Assembly (NCBI GenBank): GCA_004134985.1
Contig: REGQ01000003.1
Coordinates: 249,795-313,794 of the forward strand
Direction: 5' to 3'
DNA length: 64,000 nucleotides
Source: Paenibacillaceae bacterium
GTDB lineage: Bacteria > Bacillota > Bacilli > Paenibacillales > Paenibacillaceae
Shown: positions 1 through 8,520 of the stretch, piece by piece
How positions within the stretch are numbered: the stretch's first letter is position 1
Layout: every line of letters begins with the position of its first letter
Notes under the pieces: model-generated
What the model was told of the DNA's origin: nothing
Seen by the model: the letters and a program-made list of their open reading frames with translations, nothing else
The model's database searches: none
Translations under genes and position numbers: made by a program

Positions 1-2
1 AG

Positions 3-656
3 GATGAAGAGAAGAAAATTGAAGATGAGAAGAAGAAGCTTGAGGAAGAGAAGAAGAAGCTTGAAGAAGAGAAAAAGACTGAGGAAAGCACACCAGCACC
101 TACGCCAACAGCGCCTACGCCAACACTATCCAAAACCCCACTAGATTTAATCAATGCTGCATCAGCTTCCGGTTCATGGACCAATGTTAATGTGACGACT
201 TTTGCCAATGCAGGTATCACGGGTGTAACGACAGACAATGTATCAGCTGTTAAAGTTCTACTCGAATCTGGTGGAAGCTCTCCGAGAACAGTTTCAGGAA
301 TTCAAGCTATCGTCAATGCGGAAATTACGAAGCAAGCGGCACTAGATTTGATCAATGCTGCAGCGGTTTCGGGTGTATGGACGGAAGTTAATGCGACGAC
401 TTTTGTCAATGCAGGTATTACGGGTGTAACGACAGACAATGTATCAGCTGTTAAAGTTGTACTCGAATCTGATGGAAGATCTTCGTGGATGGTTTCAGAA
501 ATTCAAGACATCGTCGATGCGGAGATTACGAAGCAAGCGGCGCTAGATTTGATCAATGCTGCAGCGACTTCGCGTTCATGGACGGAAGTTACTGAGACGA
601 CTTTTGCCAATGCGGGAGTTATCGGTGTCACAGATGAGTACCTAGTGGGCATCTAG
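3..656 (+). CDS. Tandem-repeat surface-type protein, 5' part (runs off left edge, ends at in-frame TAG)
   Basis: The open frame enters from the left edge, so the start is not visible. It begins with a Lys/Glu-rich coiled-coil stretch (repeats of KKKLEEE), continues with a Pro/Thr linker (PAPTPTAPTPT), then has about three copies of a 67-residue repeat starting LDLINAA and containing GITGVTTDNVSAVKV. Copies one and two are nearly identical in DNA with a 201-bp period. I do not recognise the repeat family; coil, PT-linker and repeats suggest an exported or surface protein. The frame stops at TAG 654-656 in the middle of the third repeat, but the repeat pattern continues in the same frame beyond it, so the gene looks broken by a nonsense mutation. 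Confidence 0.65.
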   Translation, partial: DEEKKIEDEKKKLEEEKKKLEEEKKTEESTPAPTPTAPTPTLSKTPLDLINAASASGSWTNVNVTTFANAGITGVTTDNVSAVKVLLESGGSSPRTVSGIQAIVNAEITKQAALDLINAAAVSGVWTEVNATTFVNAGITGVTTDNVSAVKVVLESDGRSSWMVSEIQDIVDAEITKQAALDLINAAATSRSWTEVTETTFANAGVIGVTDEYLVGI

Positions 657-662
657 GGCATA

Positions 663-998
663 TTGCAAGACGATTACGCTGTAGCACCATTTCCGAAAAC
701 ATTGACTCAAATTCAAACGATTGTTGACGTGACCATTAATTTAAATACAATTAATAATTATTTTGGATATGGTTATGGAGCTGAGCCTGACAAAAGAGTA
801 TTCGATCTCGCTGGTATTAACGGAGTGACAGATTTGAATATAGTTGATATAATAGCGCACCTTCAAACGGAATATGGGGGAGGTCTGGGCGGAGGTCCAG
901 GCGGAGGTCCAGGTGGCGGTCTAGGCGGCTCATTAACGCCCATGTCCACTAAACAAGAAATCCAGGAAGTTATTGATAATTACTTAAACTCACTATAA
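663..998 (+). pseudogene. Tandem-repeat protein, 3' part after the in-frame stop
   Basis: This is in the same frame as the preceding segment. Residues such as TLTQIQTIVDVTIN align with TVSGIQAIVNAEITK of the upstream repeats, so it is the downstream half of the same gene rather than an independent one. A fourth, diverged repeat (FDLAGINGVTDLNIVDIIAHLQ) follows, then a glycine-rich stretch (GGGLGGGPGGG) and a final helix ending NYLNSL. Reinitiation at TTG 663 is conceivable, but no ribosome binding site precedes it. Function unknown. Confidence 0.6.
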
Positions 999-1003
999 AA
1001 GAA

Positions 1004-1043
1004 AAATAGCGGCGTAAGGGAGGTGATCCCTACGCCGCTATTT
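1004..1043 (+). terminator. Rho-independent terminator after the repeat protein
   Basis: A 13-bp inverted repeat, AAATAGCGGCGTA (1004-1016) with TACGCCGCTATTT (1031-1043), lies just after the stop codon. An additional GGG/CCC pairing sits inside the loop. It ends in a short T-rich tract. Confidence 0.7.
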
Positions 1044-1049
1044 ATTAAT

Positions 1050-1469
1050 GAATTTGCGCCTGCCACGGATTCCTCCCTACTTATGATACGGTTCGGCGTA
1101 ACATCGATAGGGCGAAATCGAAAGGCACCCGGAAGGGTGCCTCAGCTAGTTCGGACAAACCGAGGATTCATCTGTATCCCACGAATCGTTCAGGAAAGAA
1201 GTAGACGGCAAAACGGTTAAAGTGTAGATCGAAGATCAAGTAAGATAGAAACAAGCAAAGCTTTTTATAATGGAACCCAACGATCACTATCCACTATTAA
1301 ATTACTTCCAAACTTCTTCATTTGCTTTACTTTGAAATCGCAATCTTAATGTACGTGTACGGAAACTCGAAGTCTCCTGAAACAATAAGAAAAAAAAGGC
1401 GTCGTTTGTTGAAGGACATTGGCTTGGAGAGGACATTAGAAGCCTGCAGGTCATCGTGCGAATTAATAA
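1050..1469. other. Intergenic region with gene relics and one hairpin
   Basis: No intact gene is seen. A perfect 8-bp hairpin AGGCACCC-GGAA-GGGTGCCT lies at 1123-1142; on the minus strand it is followed by TTTCGATTT and could act as a weak terminator. Around 1190-1250 the plus strand reads SFRKEVDGKTVKV, stop, IEDQVR, stop, which looks like a decayed coding remnant. Another short open stretch without a plausible start runs into 1500. Confidence 0.35.
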
Positions 1470-1919
1470 TCAAATAACTTCTCCTTCTGGGCAAATTGGG
1501 GCGTAAATATCAATGACAGCTTCCCCATATACATGGATATAACTATTGAAAAATGGTTCTTTGAGCGTTAGTCCATACTCAGCCGCAGCCATACGAAGCA
1601 TTTCATACGACACCTCGAGACTTTCCTCACTGTCACTATGACGGAAAAGCAGTCCATCCTCGTAAACCATTTGGGAATAAAATGTATACTCTTGTAGTCC
1701 TTGAGTATCGACTTCTTCACTAATAGGTACATAGAAGGTATGACCATGTCGTTCCTCTAGCATTTTTACTTAGAACATAACAGGTCCTGTAGGATAAAGA
1801 TTATTTTTAATAATGTCGTTGCGCAGCTCACAGGCATACAAATGCCAATCCTCAGGCAGACACTGAGACTCTCGGCTTAACACATTAAGAAATATTATGG
1901 GCCTTCTTTTAATTCTCAT
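1470..1919 (-). pseudogene. DUF5085/GyrI-like protein broken by an in-frame TAA
   Basis: Translation from ATG 1919 (AAAGG upstream) gives about 48 residues beginning MRIKRRPIIFLNVL and ending TGPVMF at TAA 1770-1772. The same frame continues with VKMLEERHGHTFYVPI and ends FNSYIHVYGEAVIDIYAP at 1470. The two halves make one 149-codon effector-binding-fold protein resembling the DUF5085 family, which is often encoded beside LXG/WXG100 type VII secretion loci. The family assignment is from memory of its pattern and moderately certain. A truncated 97-residue product from ATG 1763 is possible. It lies just downstream of the membrane protein and LXG-like gene, consistent with one decayed operon. 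Confidence 0.55.
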
Positions 1920-1927
1920 CTTTGAAG

Positions 1928-2662
1928 TTATCCTTTCTTTTTTACTTTTGGACGCTCATAGATAAAGGACGGGTCCATCCACTTACAGTAAGCAAAAAAA
2001 TAATATTCCGGATATACATAACCTAGAATCCATTGAAGTGGTGCTATTAAAAGGAGTAACCATATGTTCCCTACTCCTGTGAATGTACATATAATCGCTG
2101 TAATAAACAATGTAATGATAAATAAAATAGGAACTATAATCCATATTTTAAAATTTCCAGCATAAAGAATCCCTCGTCCCTCTCTTCGAGCTTCACCTTT
2201 CGCAATATTTATTTGCGCTCTGCGAAGGGACCAGAGCAAATATACAATTCCTAAAACTAGTGAGACAAGTCCAAGCAACAAGAGTACGCTTCGTTTTTCT
2301 TTTACATCCACTAAATACAAAACATAACCGTCAAGAGTCAGTTTAATAAATACAAAATTGGTAACCACCGCTTGTAGACGCTGATAATGAAATGCACGAT
2401 TAAGAGATAGAAAAAAAAGAACAAATGCTCCTTGCATAACCCAAAGTCCAAAAAAAATGTTAACTATTACAGAAATCCATACTATTTGTACTTCATGCGA
2501 ACGGTCGGCAAAAAAGGGAATCAGGTTCATAAAACTACTATAAATAAAAGTTACAATTAAAAATGCACTCATCCCGTCGGGGCTAAGTCTGGACCAGCCT
2601 AGATCTTTAATCTTCTGCACTTGCGCTTCTGTTAAGGTTTTCAGAATGATCTCCCCTACCAA
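1928..2662 (-). CDS. Polytopic membrane protein, candidate immunity protein of the type VII locus
   Basis: 244 residues with about six hydrophobic segments (roughly residues 30-50, 60-85, 95-115, 125-145, 170-195, 200-220) and a Lys-rich C-terminus (KVKKKG). The start ATG at 2660-2662 overlaps the end of the upstream LXG-like gene by 7 bp, indicating translational coupling. No family recognised. Because the upstream partner has a glycine-zipper hydrophobic C-terminus, a membrane immunity role is a reasonable inference but unproven. It is the only gene in the 1.4-4.3 kb locus without an obvious lesion. Confidence 0.6.
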   Translation of the reverse strand: MVGEIILKTLTEAQVQKIKDLGWSRLSPDGMSAFLIVTFIYSSFMNLIPFFADRSHEVQIVWISVIVNIFFGLWVMQGAFVLFFLSLNRAFHYQRLQAVVTNFVFIKLTLDGYVLYLVDVKEKRSVLLLLGLVSLVLGIVYLLWSLRRAQINIAKGEARREGRGILYAGNFKIWIIVPILFIITLFITAIICTFTGVGNIWLLLLIAPLQWILGYVYPEYYFFAYCKWMDPSFIYERPKVKKKG

Positions 2663-3481
2663 AATACTTTATCGAGTTTTCTAAAACCGTCTACAAGACC
2701 ATTTGCAAGAGAATTTGCTCCGTCCTTTATGGCATCCACCGCACTTTTTTTAGGGTCATCGCCAAAAAAAACCTTCCAATTCATTCCTGCATACATTACA
2801 CCGCCTGCAATCGCACCTACAACTGTGCCCACAGGTGGAGCAATTAATGATCCAACAGCTGCCCCGGTTGCCATTGCTGTCGAGCCGGAGAGTACGTCTA
2901 TTGAAGTATCCACCACAAATTTTTTTACGCTGCTCAAATGTAGCTCCAACAAAGTTAATTTTACCATTTTCATCACGAATTGTGTCCAAATTATCTAGCA
3001 CATCAATACCGATTCCTACAATACCCGGCAACGTGGCAACGCGACTTAAATTTGTCACTCCCTTGCCAAACCATCCCGTATAATCACTGAAGGGGTTAAT
3101 AGTATTACGAAAAACTTGACCCGCTCGCGCAAGCTTGTCTTTACCCAGGAATTCATTAAGCATATTCCTTAATTCTAGAAATGAATCTCTAAAGAATTTA
3201 TTTAACTTAATGTAGCTCTCTGTTTTCTCGTATTCCTTCATGCTATGTATAACTAGTCTATCAAGCTGATGCAAAAGAGATACTGCATCGACTAAATAAT
3301 GACCTGCAGTTTGAAGATTTTCATATACGTTACACCTGTTTCGTACTGCCCAATCTAACTGCATTCTTAAATAGTCAAACTGGTTTTCAACATCGTTTAT
3401 TATGGTAATTGGTTTTTTAATTGTAGGCTGTACTCCTCTAACTAACTCGTAATCAACTTCAAACTTTTGCCATGCCTTCAC
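2656..3481 (-). pseudogene. WXG100/LXG-like secreted protein with glycine-zipper C-terminus, frameshifted
   Basis: The first frame starts at GTG 3481, overlapping the previous stop as GTGA, and encodes a helical N-terminus (MKAWQKFEVDYELV...) of the type found in type VII secretion substrates, up to GATFEQRKK. At the run of seven T (2920-2926; A7 on the coding strand) the reading continues in another frame as KKFVVDTSIDVLSGSTAMATG, with a glycine zipper and amphipathic end (GFRKLDKVFW). Removing one A gives a continuous protein of about 274 residues. The overlap of the two partial readings, and the repetitive Cys/Arg sequence in the unshifted frame, show the unshifted end is an artefact. Either a real frameshift, phase variation at the homopolymer, or a base-calling error. 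Confidence 0.6.
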
Positions 3482-3666
3482 CTACTATTTTTTTGTGACT
3501 TACTGCTCGCTTCTGCACGTGCTTGGGCAGCAAGCTCTGCCTGACGAAGCTCTTCCTCTCTCTGAACTGCTACATTTGTTAATGTTTGTCCTGCGTTTTC
3601 TACCAATGACATCGCTTTAGAAATATCAGACTTTACTTTATTTATAGCTAGTTGAATCAGTACTAC
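3478..3666 (-). pseudogene. Fragment of a small coiled-coil type VII-associated protein (DUF5082/DUF5344-like)
   Basis: 62 open codons end at TGA 3478-3480, translationally coupled to the LXG-like gene. The sequence (INKVKSDISKAMSLVENAG, then a Glu/Ala/Arg-rich helix) resembles the C-terminal part of the small WXG-like partners that precede LXG genes. Upstream the frame is closed by TAG 3667-3669, and beyond it the same frame reads YFENLKANWKDP before another stop. No start codon with a ribosome site is visible, so I treat it as a relic. Confidence 0.4.
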
Positions 3667-3896
3667 CTAAGGATCCTTCCAATTAGCTTTAAGATTTTCA
3701 AAATAAACATCTATATTATGTCCTAAGTAGTAACGAAGAAAGAACCAAAGGAACTATTACTTTAGGGGTCTCATGACACTTATTCCAGAGTATTCTCCCA
3801 TCATACCCTCAGCCCTACTTATGATAAGGCTCTCCGTATAGTATCTAAGCACAAAGTACGATTTAACCATAACATTTACATCACTATATAAAGACA

Positions 3897-3923
3897 AAAC
3901 CACTCCTGATAATGGAGTGGTTT
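3897..3923 (-). terminator. Terminator after the immunity-like pseudogene
   Basis: 10-bp stem AAACCACTCC (3897-3906) with GGAGTGGTTT (3914-3923). On the minus strand it is followed by TGTCTTT, and it lies 14 bases past the TAG at 3938. Confidence 0.7.
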
Positions 3924-3937
3924 CACTAGTCATATAT

Positions 3938-4268
3938 CTAAAAATCATGTGGGTCAGCCCATTCAAAATCATCAATTGAAAATCCTTCTCTGCCTTGCAG
4001 AGTTAAGTAAAATGCTTAACCACATCTTCCAGTGCTTCTTCGATTGTTAAACCGTTACCGCCAATCCAATCTGGTGTACCATCTAACTCGCTTATGACCG
4101 CAACATTGACTTGACCGAAAAACGTACCTGATCTAGAATTCTCCTTTACTTTTACTTTCATTTTTGCAAAAGGGAGTAAATGATGAACCCATACATCAAA
4201 CTCCGCAACAGTCTTTCGATGTATGATATACCTTCATGGTTCACGTCTTTCCAACTCATATCCATCAT
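3938..4268 (-). pseudogene. Immunity-like protein with two frameshifts
   Basis: Reading from ATG 4268 (AAGGTG just upstream) gives MMDMSWKDVNHEG. The sequence then continues in a second frame as HRKTVAEFDVWVHHLLPFAK through LDGTPDWIGGNGLTIEEAL to DVVKHF, and in a third frame as YLTLQGREGFSIDDFEWAD to the stop at 3938. Joined, this would be a protein of about 110 residues of the small acidic type that accompanies polymorphic toxins. A terminator follows directly. No toxin gene lies upstream of it. Specific family not recognised. Confidence 0.5.
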
Positions 4269-4372
4269 CACCTTATACGCTTTCATCTATTAGAAAATCA
4301 CCTTCTTATAAATGCTCTTATAGATGCCAGCTTTCAACAAAAGCAACCCTTAATTTTCGCCTCCTCATAAGT

Positions 4373-4408
4373 AATGCGTAATGAAAGGCTAACCTTCCAT
4401 TACGCATT
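4373..4408 (-). terminator. Terminator of the SLH protein gene
   Basis: Perfect 11-bp inverted repeat AATGCGTAATG (4373-4383) and CATTACGCATT (4398-4408), ten bases beyond the SLH gene stop. The inner part can extend the stem. The T-tract is weak. Confidence 0.6.
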
Positions 4409-4417
4409 TGTTGATTA

Positions 4418-7400
4418 TTAGATCCAATTTAGTGTTTGCAGCATGCGAGAGAGCATGACGGCCATTTCTGCTCGCGTTGTTGCGGCCTGCGGCCTGACGA
4501 GGCCCTTCTCATCGCCATGAAGAATGTTGAGGCGAATCGCCTGATTAACGGCTTCCCTTGCCCAAGGGGATATGTCATCCACATCGACCGGTTGCCAATC
4601 GCGTGTAGGTTGGATAAGGGGAGCGTCCCCCACGAATGATAAGGCTCTGGCGATCATAACCGCCAATTCTTCTCGTGTTATTGACTCATTCGGGCGAAAC
4701 GTTCCATCATTGTAGCCTGTAATGAGTCCATTTTGGTATGCAGTCACAACATCGGCCACGTACCATTGCCCCCTTACGTCAGAGAAATGCGAGGCAGATC
4801 CGGAATAAAAGATACCGAGCGCCCGGTTCAGCAAAGCCGTCGTCTCCGCACGTGTTAGCTCACCGTTTGGTTCAAACCGATCCGTTCCTCGGCCTTGCAC
4901 GATTAATTTGGAAGCAAGCTTTTCTACGTCTTCACGTCCCCAGTGATTCTGCATATCGGCAAAGCCCACCGTACGTTCCGTAACGAGGTAAATTCCGGTG
5001 CCACCGTTTCGGACAACTGCCACGACCTCGCCATTCTGGGTGGAGAAGCTCGCGGGCACATGGCGAGGCTCCCTTCGCTCCTCATCCCACCTTACGACGG
5101 ATGCGTTATCGAATACAGTTGTATTTCCGAGGCGTATACGCTGTTCCACAAACCTTGAGAATGGACGATCCGTCTTTACGCGTTGTCCATTAGCATCTAA
5201 TACAGCGATATCAAATTGCATCGCTCCCACCAGCACTTTAGCTTGTTGCTCAGTAATCGCGGACGCAAGTTCGGGCCGTTCGTTGACCTGGCGGACGCTG
5301 ATTCTTAGTGCGCCGTCCGCTTGGTCGATCTCCATTTTGGAGAGATGGATGGTGATGGTATTTATTCTAGTAATGATGAAGAGTGTCATGTCTGGATGGA
5401 GCGACTTAAGCTTCTCTAACACTCCGTTCTCTAAAGTGAATTTTGCATCCACCTCGTCCACAGTCATCCAGATTTCATCCAAAACTCCCTCATTCTGCGT
5501 CAGTTCAGCTCTCTCTTTTCCGTGAGGGGTTTCGATATCGAAGTAAAGCTCAGGCATTGGCGTCTCCGCTTCAGGTTCTGGTTTTGGCTGGGGCTCAAAG
5601 ACGTTGCCTATCCCTGTATAATTTGATCGAATGACCGTTAACTGGAACGTAACCTTCAGGGATGCGTCTCCCTTGCTCACCGTAGCCTCCAGCGTAACGG
5701 ATTGATCTCCTGCGAAATAAGACGGTCTGCGCACGGCCCCGGTCGCAGTGTCGATTAAGGACGGCGCCGATGACGTCCAAGAAATTGTCGTCCCGTTCGT
5801 TCCTCTAGTCTTAAGTGAAATCGAGTTACGCACCTGAGTCGCATTGTCCCCCTGAGCGTACCCGATCTCTACATTTTGAGAGTCAATCGTCACTGCTGTC
5901 TCATCAGTCATGTCCGCGGCAAGTATTGTCACATCATAGACTGTCTCATAAACCGTTCCGTAGGCCTCCACGCTTGCCCGTAGCGTAATTTCGGCGTTTC
6001 CTTCCAAAAAGGTCGGTCTCTGGACTTGACCCGTTGCCGGATCAAGTAAACGGGTATCAGATGAGCTCCACGTAATCGGCCTTTCTCTTTCGTCCGCTGT
6101 CGCCAGTCCGATATCTCCCGTCACCCCTTTCTCTGTATCCCCGGATGAGTAGGCTGGATGCGGCGCGGCATACACAACAAGTTCCGCAGACGTCATTGTC
6201 ACTTCGTAATTGCCAAGCCGGTCCTCAGGATCAATTAACTCCGCCTCGATTTTATACGTGCCAACTGGACTGCTCTTATCGGCAGTTGTTCTGTAACTCA
6301 CGCTAAGGTTGTCTGACGGGACCGCGCCGATTAATTCCCCCGTCAATACTGGATTGTCATAATTCAGCCAGCGTGCCAATGCGTCCGGTGTTACGCTCAG
6401 CGGCGCTTGCTCGATTGTCAGTGTGCCAGGCGTTAGCGTAACCTCGTAATTGTTCAGCTTCCCATTTGGATCGTTTAGCGTTGCTTTAATCGGATACATA
6501 CCTGTATCGCTGGAGGAGTCTGCGGTCGTTCCGTACGTTGCGGTGATGCCATCCTGTTCTCGCATTCCCGTCAATGTACCAGTGAACAAGGGATTACTTG
6601 CTCCATACAGTCGGTAGGCATCGTTAATCGTTACGCTTAACGGTCTCTTGTTTACGCTTAGCAAGCCGCTACCGTTAGACACCTTATACGTTTGATATCC
6701 AGCAAAAGAAGCGGTGATGGTATAGTTGTCTGGAATAAGATCTAATGGATAATTCAACGTTGCCCTCCCCGAAGCGTCCGTTTGCTCAGTTCCAACGGCA
6801 ACCCCATTGATGGCAAAAGAAATCGTTTGGGAAGGAAGGCCGGTTCCCGCAGCAGTCAAGCCGGCAGCCAGTTGGACCGTGTCCCCGTAGTTACCGGATA
6901 CCCCCGATACCGACAGGTTCGTTGTCACGCGTTGCTCTGCAGCAACGTACGTTCGAAATCCGAAATCTCCATGGTGCGATCCCCACGAATTTAGATAGTA
7001 GGAGGTCCCACGGTCATACACATTATTTGCAAACATAGACCATTGCAGTTGGCCGCTTGTTGGCGATGTCGTCATCTTAATGGTGTACACGTTACCAGCT
7101 TCCAAATACACACCGTCTATGAAATGAACGTGTACCCAATCACCAGGAAGACGAGCCGTAACGTGACTGCTATCGAAACTCACCCTACCAAGCACTGTTC
7201 CATTCATGTTCTGGCCTTCCAGAATTTCGACGGTCACCGTCATCCGAGGCGCGGATTCATTAAGCATAATCAATTCAAGATCATACATATATCCCGTCAA
7301 TCCCGCAGTAAAACTTTGTCCAACATTGTTGGATCCTCCATGGCTGCTCGGGTTGCTTGGTGTGAATTGATCCAATGAATCGATAGAGGCCGCTTTCCCG

Positions 7401-7477
7401 CCTTCGGTGGACATGAATAATAAAACGAATGCGAGAGCTGAACAAAGGACCAGCATGTTTTTTGAACGTATTTTCAT
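4418..7477 (-). CDS. SLH-domain surface protein with MBG and Ig-like domains
   Basis: 1019 residues, exported: Lys/Arg start and hydrophobic core (MKIRSKNMLVLCSALAF) with cleavage near residue 30. Then a beta-sandwich region (about 35-180), an Ig-like domain (about 185-275), two MBG-type domains (about 277-435; motif NNYEVTLTPGTLTIEQAPLSV), two atrophied bacterial Ig domains (about 440-630; motif ITWSSS / ISWTSSAPSLID), a Pro/Glu linker, a further beta domain, and three C-terminal SLH domains (about 835-1019; e.g. FADMQNHWGREDVEKLASKL). SLH domains bind pyruvylated secondary cell-wall polymer, so it is cell-wall anchored. GGAAG precedes ATG 7477. The multi-Ig architecture fits an adhesin or scaffold; no catalytic motif seen. 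Confidence 0.9.
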   Translation of the reverse strand: MKIRSKNMLVLCSALAFVLLFMSTEGGKAASIDSLDQFTPSNPSSHGGSNNVGQSFTAGLTGYMYDLELIMLNESAPRMTVTVEILEGQNMNGTVLGRVSFDSSHVTARLPGDWVHVHFIDGVYLEAGNVYTIKMTTSPTSGQLQWSMFANNVYDRGTSYYLNSWGSHHGDFGFRTYVAAEQRVTTNLSVSGVSGNYGDTVQLAAGLTAAGTGLPSQTISFAINGVAVGTEQTDASGRATLNYPLDLIPDNYTITASFAGYQTYKVSNGSGLLSVNKRPLSVTINDAYRLYGASNPLFTGTLTGMREQDGITATYGTTADSSSDTGMYPIKATLNDPNGKLNNYEVTLTPGTLTIEQAPLSVTPDALARWLNYDNPVLTGELIGAVPSDNLSVSYRTTADKSSPVGTYKIEAELIDPEDRLGNYEVTMTSAELVVYAAPHPAYSSGDTEKGVTGDIGLATADERERPITWSSSDTRLLDPATGQVQRPTFLEGNAEITLRASVEAYGTVYETVYDVTILAADMTDETAVTIDSQNVEIGYAQGDNATQVRNSISLKTRGTNGTTISWTSSAPSLIDTATGAVRRPSYFAGDQSVTLEATVSKGDASLKVTFQLTVIRSNYTGIGNVFEPQPKPEPEAETPMPELYFDIETPHGKERAELTQNEGVLDEIWMTVDEVDAKFTLENGVLEKLKSLHPDMTLFIITRINTITIHLSKMEIDQADGALRISVRQVNERPELASAITEQQAKVLVGAMQFDIAVLDANGQRVKTDRPFSRFVEQRIRLGNTTVFDNASVVRWDEERREPRHVPASFSTQNGEVVAVVRNGGTGIYLVTERTVGFADMQNHWGREDVEKLASKLIVQGRGTDRFEPNGELTRAETTALLNRALGIFYSGSASHFSDVRGQWYVADVVTAYQNGLITGYNDGTFRPNESITREELAVMIARALSFVGDAPLIQPTRDWQPVDVDDISPWAREAVNQAIRLNILHGDEKGLVRPQAATTRAEMAVMLSRMLQTLNWI

Positions 7478-7603
7478 TAAACTTCCTTCTTTCTTACAAC
7501 GAATTTTCTTGCCAATTTGTCAGATTGAACGCTCATTCCTGGTTTCCGTTCTTCGATGAGTTTCTTACTATTTTCGAGCTAAACGGGTAAAATCCTCTGT
7601 TTA

Positions 7604-8050
7604 TTAATTCCGAATTACCATTTTATTCATGCGGAATGCCGGCTGCACATAAACACCACGTGTATTACCCGGACTCACATTGTAGGTGCTTGGATTGGAA
7701 TAGAACGTTGTCCCATCCAATGGAAACTTCATTGCAGTGTTGTTCCTATTAAATTTTGATAATAGTGCCCTCCAAGTAATTGCACCCTCTACAAATTGCT
7801 CCGGTTGAATACGACGGTCATAAACCCCATCAATCGGGATCGAGTCTGGCGACGATATCCTTTTCAAATGCCTATATGAAATGTCTGCATTACTCACATA
7901 CACCGCCTGTGTGACCGGCATGCCGGGATCTAATTATCCGCCATAGTCTGCTGGATTCGCTGAGACATCCAACGTAACGGTCTGAAGGGAAAGTAGAATA
8001 GCCAGACAGCAAGACAAGGCTGTCTGGTAAATTTTTTTTCGATGCCCCAA
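7604..8050 (-). pseudogene. Secreted protein remnant interrupted by in-frame TAA
   Basis: From TTG 8050 the minus strand encodes a signal-peptide-like start (MGHRKKIYQTALSCCLAILL) followed by TVTLDVSANPADYGG and a TAA at 7934-7936. The same frame continues as LDPGMPVTQAVYVSNADISY to ...FRMNKMVIRN at 7604. The continuity of frame across the stop argues for one inactivated secreted protein. A 105-residue product from ATG 7921 could still be annotated. Family not recognised. It is the upstream neighbour of the SLH gene and on the same strand. Confidence 0.45.
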
Positions 8051-8424
8051 GCGCCATTTCGCTAATCGCCTACTGTAAATGCCAAACCATTTTTGTTCCA
8101 CGTTTGAGAAGCCCTCCGTTTCATGCCCAGAATCAAACCTACCCTGCTTAGACTTTTAAGGTAGAATGAAGCGGTTGTTATGGGCTCTGCAATCAAACGA
8201 GCAATAGTATGTTGGATGTAATAGAGCCCACCTTGTAGAAACACGATTCGTATGATGAATGTGTTCCATTTGCCTATGATTATAGCAAACTGGAGCAGGA
8301 TAAAATGTAATGCAGACTACAATTCAGAAAATAAATTGATTTATTTGATAAGAACGTTCATAAAGCATGTTTACTTTCTTCTCCCCACGTATAACAAATG
8401 AGAAGATACGCCTAAAAGAACTAA
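8051..8424. other. Intergenic stretch without a convincing gene
   Basis: Only short frames without ribosome sites are present. One 60-codon minus-strand frame (8062-8244) overlaps the remnant secreted-protein start and has no supporting features. Confidence 0.4.
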
Positions 8425-8453
8425 AACCCTTGATCCTCAAGGTCTCAAGGGTT
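8425..8453 (-). terminator. Terminator downstream of rlmH
   Basis: AACCCTTGA (8425-8433) pairs with TCAAGGGTT (8445-8453). On the minus strand this is followed by TTAGTTCTTTT, a good rho-independent terminator. Confidence 0.75.
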
Positions 8454-8520
8454 CTGCGCTTCCTTTATATTACACACACCTACAACATTCCCACACGTAC
8501 CCCACACCCAACTTTCGCCG

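Noticed and set aside
1120..1215. Resemblance to the 3' part of a ydaO-type (c-di-AMP) riboswitch on the minus strand
   Set aside because: Short matches only (GGGATAC, CCGAAC, AGCT, then a hairpin); the rest of the aptamer is not visible and no gene lies downstream in the right orientation.
2756..2915. Cysteine-rich, zinc-ribbon-like C-terminus in one frame of the LXG-like gene
   Set aside because: It is the out-of-frame reading of glycine-zipper codons; the alternative frame encodes a sensible hydrophobic glycine-rich helix and continues to a proper stop.
3757..3975. 72-residue minus-strand frame
   Set aside because: Its first third is an out-of-frame reading of the immunity-like pseudogene and it runs through that gene's terminator.
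8062..8244. 60-residue minus-strand frame before the secreted-protein remnant
   Set aside because: No ribosome site, no motif, and it overlaps the probable start of the remnant in another frame.
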